Assembly: GCA_050746185.1 (NCBI GenBank) | Contig: JBOGLA010000003.1 | Span: forward strand, 1 to 64,000 | Length of the DNA: 64,000 bases | From: PALSA-188 sp050746185 | GTDB taxonomy: Bacteria; Acidobacteriota; Terriglobia; Terriglobales; Acidobacteriaceae | Direction: 5' to 3' | In this document: positions 59,901 through 64,000 of the stretch, in pieces | Numbering within the stretch: the first letter of the stretch is position 1 | How the letters are laid out: every line of letters begins with the position of its first letter | The notes under the pieces: model-generated | Databases searched by the model: none | The model's input: only the letters and a program-made list of their open reading frames with translations | Told to the model about the DNA's origin: nothing | Translations under genes and position numbers: made by a program

Positions 59901-60254
59901 CCTAACACTCCCAGCCAAAACTTCACGGGATCGCACAGCCGTTCGGCATATGTGAATGGACTGTTCACCGCTGCTGACTTCCCTGCCCCGGCGGCCGGAA
60001 CGGAAGGAAACTTGAAGCGAAACACATATCGCAATCCAGGATTAGTCCAGGTTGATGCCAGCGTGCTGAAGAATAATCATGTCCCGTGGCTCGGTGAGCA
60101 AGGCAACCTGCAATTCCGCTTTGATTTTTTGAATGTACTTAATCACGTGAACCTCGGCGCGGTGGATAACTTTATGGGGGATGCTAACTTCGGCAAAGTA
60201 ACTTCGGCGCTGAGCGCCAGACAACTTCAACTCGGCGTAAGGGTAGCGTTCTAA
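56988..60254 (+). CDS. Oar-type TonB-dependent receptor with carboxypeptidase-regulatory domain
   Basis: A 1088-residue outer-membrane protein. A signal peptide (MNKTFSSLSLGAILSLVLFG, cut near CHG-QYSG) is followed by a carboxypeptidase-regulatory-like domain (IQGVVTDPAGAAINGASVTL to GRYEVTAQDQGFK, residues about 25-105), a plug (LPADTVRDLPELNRNLYDVL, QISANGRSYTGNMVMVDGMN, LGSSILIQTTTKSGTNQFHG), then a long beta barrel that ends in the aromatic residue of QLQLGVRVAF. Oar-like receptors are greatly expanded in Acidobacteriota and probably import or bind large substrates; neighbouring GH31 and GH127 genes suggest a plant glycan. I start at ATG 56988, behind AAGGTGGG. Confidence 0.94.
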   Translation: MNKTFSSLSLGAILSLVLFGAGICHGQYSGNIQGVVTDPAGAAINGASVTLHNVATGMTATTTTSDSGNYRFSSLEPGRYEVTAQDQGFKTTKETVTLETSQTQGINFTLPVGSATEAVTVTTEAPPIDIDETRLEATLPADTVRDLPELNRNLYDVLAVTPGVVGTGTRGPGESPGGGADNFGTQTPQISANGRSYTGNMVMVDGMNVTSPVQNGNIILSPIPDAVQETSLQTNSWDAENSLGSSILIQTTTKSGTNQFHGTGSLLFNNQDLQANPDFGPKVVPKFERKDLVGTLGGPIVKDKTFFFADVEKLWSTQPPAASSITFEDPAFVQWAQQNFPNTTGTQILTLYRGNHLVSNGTVDTALTAFGAANCGPASSTKIPCNLAVRDHGNFSINPYYNALQYNFRFDQYFTQNDRLYLSYYNDSFDQQQPSPRVGLQALDIMRNRYGQIDFTHTFSQRLLWESSFAFASVGGANGQDANLRTPEVSVNDGSQGFHIGGGWGPGEYRGPMYNWRSVLSLVDGKHTLKFGFDGGRGIEHGDFTPVNVRPNFTFNSLLDLVQDNPVNESVGAYNPLTGQAGKVIFGGQETPFGFFGQDDWKVKPNLSLTLALRWDDFTNHTPWGNSGFQFSSLILGSGSTLAQQVVTAGVHPVSAVFAHSLTNLWSPRIGFAWDPTKTGNWSIRGGIGVYHDWVAMGQTVDQTRNNPPGVISPTFTTGSTGPQPIFALAPSGSYPFNFPLPAIPAGSLNSQGGIVGIQSAVTSLNRNFKAPLAVNYVIGVEHQLPLRLVAGANYSGSRSYNGLTGSDINRCDGCATLTSGGENITRPNASFGSIDYVTNSNSATYNAMILTLRGRAGNRGNFQASYTLSHAQDYPEAGTRFDQDGGQNIPDPGAYFNYYGDANWDVRHRFSLSGSYTFAGLHEGVGRVLTSGWELTSIAAIQSGTPFWVVNNLPLTAGGDYNADGVAYDIPNTPSQNFTGSHSRSAYVNGLFTAADFPAPAAGTEGNLKRNTYRNPGLVQVDASVLKNNHVPWLGEQGNLQFRFDFLNVLNHVNLGAVDNFMGDANFGKVTSALSARQLQLGVRVAF

Positions 60255-60537
60255 TCTGGCTAAGATGACGGCGGCCTGACCGCTGACGTTCGGGTTCGCC
60301 GTCGCCGGAAATCTTTACCTTGAAACCTCAGGGAACTCGATATGAAACGGCGAGCGGCGGCTCCATGGCGATGAGCGGACCGATCTTCGATGTGCGCAGC
60401 ACGTTCGGCACTTCAAATAATTTCATGCATCATCGGCAAGCTTCTAGCTTCATTTCAGACTCTGGCCGAACTTCCGCGCCCTGCCCAATAACCAAAAATT
60501 GCCGCACGAGCGTAGTCTATTTAAAAGAGGTGTATTC
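60255..60537. other. Intergenic region between receptor and GH127 genes
   Basis: A GC-rich inverted repeat (GACGGCGGCCTGACCGCTGACG, written 60268-60289) follows the receptor stop. The rest shows no gene; a weak AAAAGAGG ribosome-binding site for GH127 lies at 60522-60530. Confidence 0.4.
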
Positions 60538-62646
60538 ATGAAATTCAAGAACTTATCCCGCAGGCAATTTCTTTCCAACGTAGCTTCTTCGACGGCGGCG
60601 TTGGGCATCGCACGCCCTGCGTTTTCATTCGGCCTAAGGAAACCTGCTGCGCCTCCGGCAGGCCTGTATCCCCTTAATGAGAGTGCAGCTGCAGGAGTCC
60701 TACTCCCGTGGAAAGATCAAGGAGTATTGAATCTGGCAAACTCTCCTTACGCGAAGTTACATACCGTGCCGGTCCGCGCGGTGACCGTCGAGGAGGGTTT
60801 CTGGTCGAAGCGCCGCAAGACAAATGTCGAAAGCAGCATTCCCACCATGCGCGAGGAGCTTGTGGAGCACGGACGCATGGACAATTTTTTGCGATTGGTG
60901 GGAAAGAGTTCGGCGCCGCAAAAGGGCCCGTTCTATTCCGACTCGGACATCTATAAATGGACGGAGGCGGTGGGGTGGGCGCTGCAATCAGGCGGACGGC
61001 CTCAGCTACAGAGCGTCACGGACTCGATGATTCGCGAAGTGGTCGCGATTCAGGAGCCGAACGGATATCTCAATACCTATTTCCAGGGTGATCGCGCTTC
61101 CGAGCGCATGACACCTCACTTCCAGGAAGTGGGGCATGAGATGTATTGCCTCGGCCACATGCTGCAAGCGGGAATCGCTTACTATCGCGCGACCGGCGAT
61201 CCGACGCTGATGAACGCGGGAATGAAGATGGTGGACGATTTTGTTGTCCCCAGTTATGGTCCGGGGCCAAACCAGAAGCCGATCATCTCGGGCCATCCCG
61301 AAATCGAGATGTCACTGATCGAGCTTTCGCGCACCACCGGCAAACGACAATATGTGGAGCTCGCGGGATATATTCTGCACGGAGACGAACGCGCCAAGCT
61401 GGAGCCGCGAGCGATTGTCTATATGTTCTGCGGAATTCCTTTCACCTCGCGCACCAAGCTCGAAGGCCACGCCGTCCGCGCCATGTACGCCTGCTGCGGC
61501 GCGACGGATTACTATCTCGAAACCGGGGATCCGGCATATTGGAAGACGCTGAACACGCTTTGGGAAGATCTCTCGGAGCGGCAGATGTACATTACGGGAG
61601 GCGTCGGCGCGCGCAGCCAGGGTGAATCTTTTGGAGAACCGTACGAACTGCCGAATGCGCAGGCGTACGGAGAGAGCTGCGCCGCCATCGGCAACATGAT
61701 GTGGAACTGGCGCATGCTGGCAGCGAGCGGCGAAGCGCGTTTCACGGACGTCATTGAACGGGCGCTCTACAACGGCATCAACTCGGGCATGTCACTCGAT
61801 GGCACCACGTATTGCTATCGCAACCCACTCGCGTTTGATCCGGCCACTTTCGACAACTTCCGGGGCAGCGATAGGATTCGCAATCCCTGGTACGACACGA
61901 CTTGTTGCCCTCCAAATCTCGAGCGCACGTTCGCTTCCCTGCCCGGCTACTTCTATAGCACCAGCAAAGAAGGCGTGTACGTGCATTTGTATGACAACTC
62001 CACGCTCGATTGGCACCTCGAAAACGGCACACCGCTGAAGATCGCGCAGAAGACCGAATATCCATGGGAAGGGGCGGTGCGATTGAATGTGTCTCCGGCG
62101 CAACCGGCGGATTTCACGCTATTCGTAAGGATTCCCGGCTGGGCGAGGGACGCTAGAGTTGCGGTAAACGGAAAGGACATGGATGGAGTTCGGGCGGGCC
62201 AATATTTGCCGATCCGCCGCAACTGGAAAGCAGGCGACCACGTCAGCCTCAATTTCCCCATGACCACGGAAGTCATCGCCTCCAATCCTCGGGTGGCGGA
62301 AGATGCCGGTAAGGTTGCCGTTCGGCGTGGCCCCGTTATCTTCTGCATGGAACAATTAGACCAGCCGAGCGGAACCGCGCTCTCAGATGTTTCCTTTGCC
62401 ATGAACCCGAAGTTAAATGAAGAATTTCGAGTCGAGTACAAGTCTGACTTGCTGGATGGTTTAACCGTGATCCACCACGAGGGCATGGTTTATGAGGTCC
62501 CATCGGCGACACAGGCGCTCTATCAACCGGCAAGCTTCACTCCGCCGAAAACGAAGCGCGAAAGCCTCGCGTTGATTCCCTATTACGCCTGGGCGAATCG
62601 TGAACCGACACCAATGCGGGTCTGGATTCCTTATCAGCGCGCTTGA
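60538..62646 (+). CDS. Glycoside hydrolase family 127 protein (beta-L-arabinofuranosidase), Tat-exported
   Basis: A 702-residue enzyme of GH127 (former DUF1680). The N-terminus NLSRRQFLSNVASSTAALGI is a twin-arginine signal. An (alpha/alpha) barrel domain follows, with YKWTEAVGWALQSG, EPNGYLNTYFQ, GHMLQAGIAYYRATG and GHAVRAMYACCGATDY. The zinc/catalytic set known from Bifidobacterium HypBA1 is present: the glutamate and cysteine in YGESCAAIGNMMWNWRML and the cysteine pair in TTCCPPNLERTFASLPGY. It releases beta-L-arabinofuranose from plant polymers or hydroxyproline glycans outside the cytoplasm. The downstream AraD1-like gene fits arabinose use. Confidence 0.93.
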   Translation: MKFKNLSRRQFLSNVASSTAALGIARPAFSFGLRKPAAPPAGLYPLNESAAAGVLLPWKDQGVLNLANSPYAKLHTVPVRAVTVEEGFWSKRRKTNVESSIPTMREELVEHGRMDNFLRLVGKSSAPQKGPFYSDSDIYKWTEAVGWALQSGGRPQLQSVTDSMIREVVAIQEPNGYLNTYFQGDRASERMTPHFQEVGHEMYCLGHMLQAGIAYYRATGDPTLMNAGMKMVDDFVVPSYGPGPNQKPIISGHPEIEMSLIELSRTTGKRQYVELAGYILHGDERAKLEPRAIVYMFCGIPFTSRTKLEGHAVRAMYACCGATDYYLETGDPAYWKTLNTLWEDLSERQMYITGGVGARSQGESFGEPYELPNAQAYGESCAAIGNMMWNWRMLAASGEARFTDVIERALYNGINSGMSLDGTTYCYRNPLAFDPATFDNFRGSDRIRNPWYDTTCCPPNLERTFASLPGYFYSTSKEGVYVHLYDNSTLDWHLENGTPLKIAQKTEYPWEGAVRLNVSPAQPADFTLFVRIPGWARDARVAVNGKDMDGVRAGQYLPIRRNWKAGDHVSLNFPMTTEVIASNPRVAEDAGKVAVRRGPVIFCMEQLDQPSGTALSDVSFAMNPKLNEEFRVEYKSDLLDGLTVIHHEGMVYEVPSATQALYQPASFTPPKTKRESLALIPYYAWANREPTPMRVWIPYQRA

Positions 62647-62676
62647 CAGGGCGGCGGTGGGCGGCAGGAGCGTCTT

Positions 62677-63579
62677 CTAGTTGCGCTCGTGATTTAACCC
62701 ACCGCCCGCCCGGCGGACCGAGGATTCAATGACTGCGGAAAAATCGTTCTCACCGTAGCCTTCGGCAATTGCCTTCTGGAAAACTGCCAACGCGGCGGCG
62801 GGCGTTACCAAGTTGATTCCATAACGAGCGGATTCTCTCAAAGCGTATTCCAGATCTTTAGCCATCAGCCGAAGGAGAAAGTTGGGATCGAAGTCACCCG
62901 CAGTGGCGCGGGACGAAAGCAGCTTTACTAACGGGCTTCCGGGAGCGCCGTTCGTGAGCACGGAAATCGCCTTCGCACGATCCAGTCCGCTGGCATTAAT
63001 CATTGACATTGCCTCGGCGAGGGAGGCAGCCTGCACTCCCGACATGAAGTTGTTGACCAGTTTCATCATTGCGCCACTGCCGTTAGGGCCGAAATGGACG
63101 ATATCGCGACCGAGCGCGGATAGCACGGGTCGAGCCCTGGTTAATGCGCTCTCCGGCCCTCCGACTAAAAATAAAAGGTCCCCGGATGCGGCCTGCGGCT
63201 TGCTTCCGGTCACGGGCGCGTCCAGCAATTCGCATCCCCGCGTGGCGGCTGCCGACGCGAGTTCCTTTACCCAGGCTACGCCGACGGTGCTGGACTCAAT
63301 CAATACCGAACCGGCAGATGCGGCGGACATCGCTCCGCTAGTACCCAACCACACATTCCGGGAAGCATTATCGTCGGCGAGCATGCTGATAATGATTTCG
63401 GATCGTTCGGCAGCTTCACGAGGAGTTGCAGCCACGAATGCGCCCCGCCCGGCAAATAGCTTCGCCTTTTCAGGATTTCGGTTGTACACCAACACAGGAA
63501 AGTCGCCGGCGAGCAGACGCTGCGCCATGCCCGACCCCATGATTCCGAGTCCCAGAATTGCAACGCGTGGTTTTGACAT
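62677..63579 (-). CDS. NAD(P)-dependent 3-hydroxyisobutyrate dehydrogenase family oxidoreductase
   Basis: A 300-residue beta-hydroxyacid dehydrogenase. The Rossmann start is VAILGLGIMGSGMAQRLLAG with YNRNPEKA choosing NADP over NAD; DAPVTGSKPQAASGDLLFLV is the substrate-binding block, and the catalytic lysine sits in GAMMKLVNNFMSG. FLLRLMAKDLEYALRES and a C-terminal helical domain follow. Family members oxidise 3-hydroxyisobutyrate, tartronate semialdehyde (in reverse) or glyoxylate-type substrates. It lies 9 bases downstream of the AraD1-like gene, so an oxidative sugar acid route is plausible. Confidence 0.9.
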   Translation of the reverse strand: MSKPRVAILGLGIMGSGMAQRLLAGDFPVLVYNRNPEKAKLFAGRGAFVAATPREAAERSEIIISMLADDNASRNVWLGTSGAMSAASAGSVLIESSTVGVAWVKELASAAATRGCELLDAPVTGSKPQAASGDLLFLVGGPESALTRARPVLSALGRDIVHFGPNGSGAMMKLVNNFMSGVQAASLAEAMSMINASGLDRAKAISVLTNGAPGSPLVKLLSSRATAGDFDPNFLLRLMAKDLEYALRESARYGINLVTPAAALAVFQKAIAEGYGENDFSAVIESSVRRAGGGLNHERN

Positions 63580-63588
63580 GATTTTGTT

Positions 63589-64000
63589 CTACCCTAGTAC
63601 AGCAGCCGCGAACAGAGCCGGCTGGATTTTCGAAACGGATAGCGGATTGCGCAAAGCACGTCCGAATCCCTCGAATGCAATTTCCATGACGTCTCCGTCA
63701 GCCATACGAATGCCCTCGCCGAAACTCAGGCAATCTGCTCCCAGGAAGTGTACGTGTACATCACCGGGACGGCGATGAGCCTCAAATTTGAAATGGTGGT
63801 GCTCAATGTTCTGCAAGCTGTGGCACATCTCGCGTTCTCCGGTGCGAATTTCTTTTGACCACAATGCCGACTCGCCGCGCATAATCCGCACCCAGCCGCA
63901 TACCGATTGGAATTCCGGATCAACCGCCAATTCGGGCCCCAAGGCGCAGGTTCGCAGCTTGGAACCGGCGAGGTTCAAATAGTTTTTCTTTTCAAAGACA
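63589..64000 (-). CDS. AraD1 family protein (fumarylacetoacetate hydrolase superfamily), 5' end outside window
   Basis: The C-terminal 137 codons of an FAH-fold enzyme; the frame continues past the right edge without a start codon. Visible motifs: FEKKNYLNLAGSKLRTCALG (the usual lead-in), ELAVDPEFQSVCGWVRIMRG, CHSLQNIEHHHFKFEAHRRP, GDVHVHFLGADCLSFGEGIR and MADGDVMEIAFEGFGRALRN. This pattern is of the AraD1 group, tied to non-phosphorylative pentose (arabinose) breakdown; FAH enzymes act on 2-keto acids with a divalent metal. It agrees with GH127 arabinose release next door. The exact reaction is inferred. Confidence 0.8.
   Translation of the reverse strand, partial: VFEKKNYLNLAGSKLRTCALGPELAVDPEFQSVCGWVRIMRGESALWSKEIRTGEREMCHSLQNIEHHHFKFEAHRRPGDVHVHFLGADCLSFGEGIRMADGDVMEIAFEGFGRALRNPLSVSKIQPALFAAAVLG

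Noticed and set aside
1..64000. tRNA or rRNA genes
   Set aside because: Intergenic spaces were read for cloverleaf arms and CCA ends and for conserved rRNA cores; none was found.

Overview
The window reads as chromosomal DNA of a member of the Acidobacteriota (Koribacter/Sulfotelmatobacter-like; inference). The clues are a large Oar-type TonB receptor with an N-terminal carboxypeptidase-regulatory domain, a CRTAC1/UnbV protein, a PEP-CTERM protein, a divergent NuoN next to an AtpZ-like protein, and intergenic spaces filled with short palindromic repeats. Coding density is high, most starts are ATG with some GTG/TTG, and many genes overlap by a few bases. I found no rRNA, tRNA, CRISPR array or prophage.

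Layout. 0-7.3 kb: a truncated exported protein, a SET-domain protein, an ABC-2 exporter pair, a secreted transglutaminase and a large YVTN-propeller/phosphoesterase. 7.3-16.8 kb: a minus-strand surface-polysaccharide operon (methyltransferase, four GT4-type glycosyltransferases, a Wzy/O-antigen-ligase-like membrane protein, an alkaline-phosphatase-superfamily enzyme, a deacetylase-like protein). Its genes abut or overlap, and it lies downstream of atpZ, a nuoN-like gene and a PH-domain gene (16.9-19.1 kb). 19.2-30.9 kb: housekeeping genes on the plus strand (lysS, SAM hydroxide adenosyltransferase, TPR protein, mutL, AlkZ-related protein, ABC-2 exporter, M13 peptidase, cmk).

30.9-32.8 kb is a repeat-dense region with a REP-associated tyrosine transposase (RAYT) between inverted copies of its probable REP hairpin; the insertion interrupts a GIY-YIG gene. 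32.8-42.6 kb: aldo/keto reductase, three exporter genes (MsbA-, LolD- and MacB-like), a secreted esterase whose start codon lies inside a repeat, an FAD oxidoreductase and a lipase-maturation-factor-like membrane protein.

42.8-48.4 kb is an accessory region. A complete IS1595-family transposon (43782-46073, near-perfect terminal inverted repeats, perfect 8-bp target duplication) carries three passenger genes: a Panacea-domain protein, a RelE/ParE-like small protein and a 52-residue basic protein. Next to it lie a PD-(D/E)XK nuclease gene and a three-gene operon ending in a HEPN-like protein. Then comes ubiD, which contains two in-frame copies of a palindromic repeat that is intergenic elsewhere in the window.

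50.2-64 kb: an M15 peptidase and a glycan-use region (TPR protein, Tat-exported GH31, CRTAC1 protein, Oar-type TonB receptor, Tat-exported GH127 arabinofuranosidase, a 3-hydroxyisobutyrate-dehydrogenase-family enzyme and a truncated AraD1/FAH-family enzyme). Together these suggest uptake and oxidation of an arabinose-containing plant glycan. The strongest leads are the cargo-bearing IS1595 transposon, the coding palindromic elements in ubiD, the repeat-borne start codon of the esterase, the HEPN operon, and the NuoN-like protein lacking two proton-path lysines.
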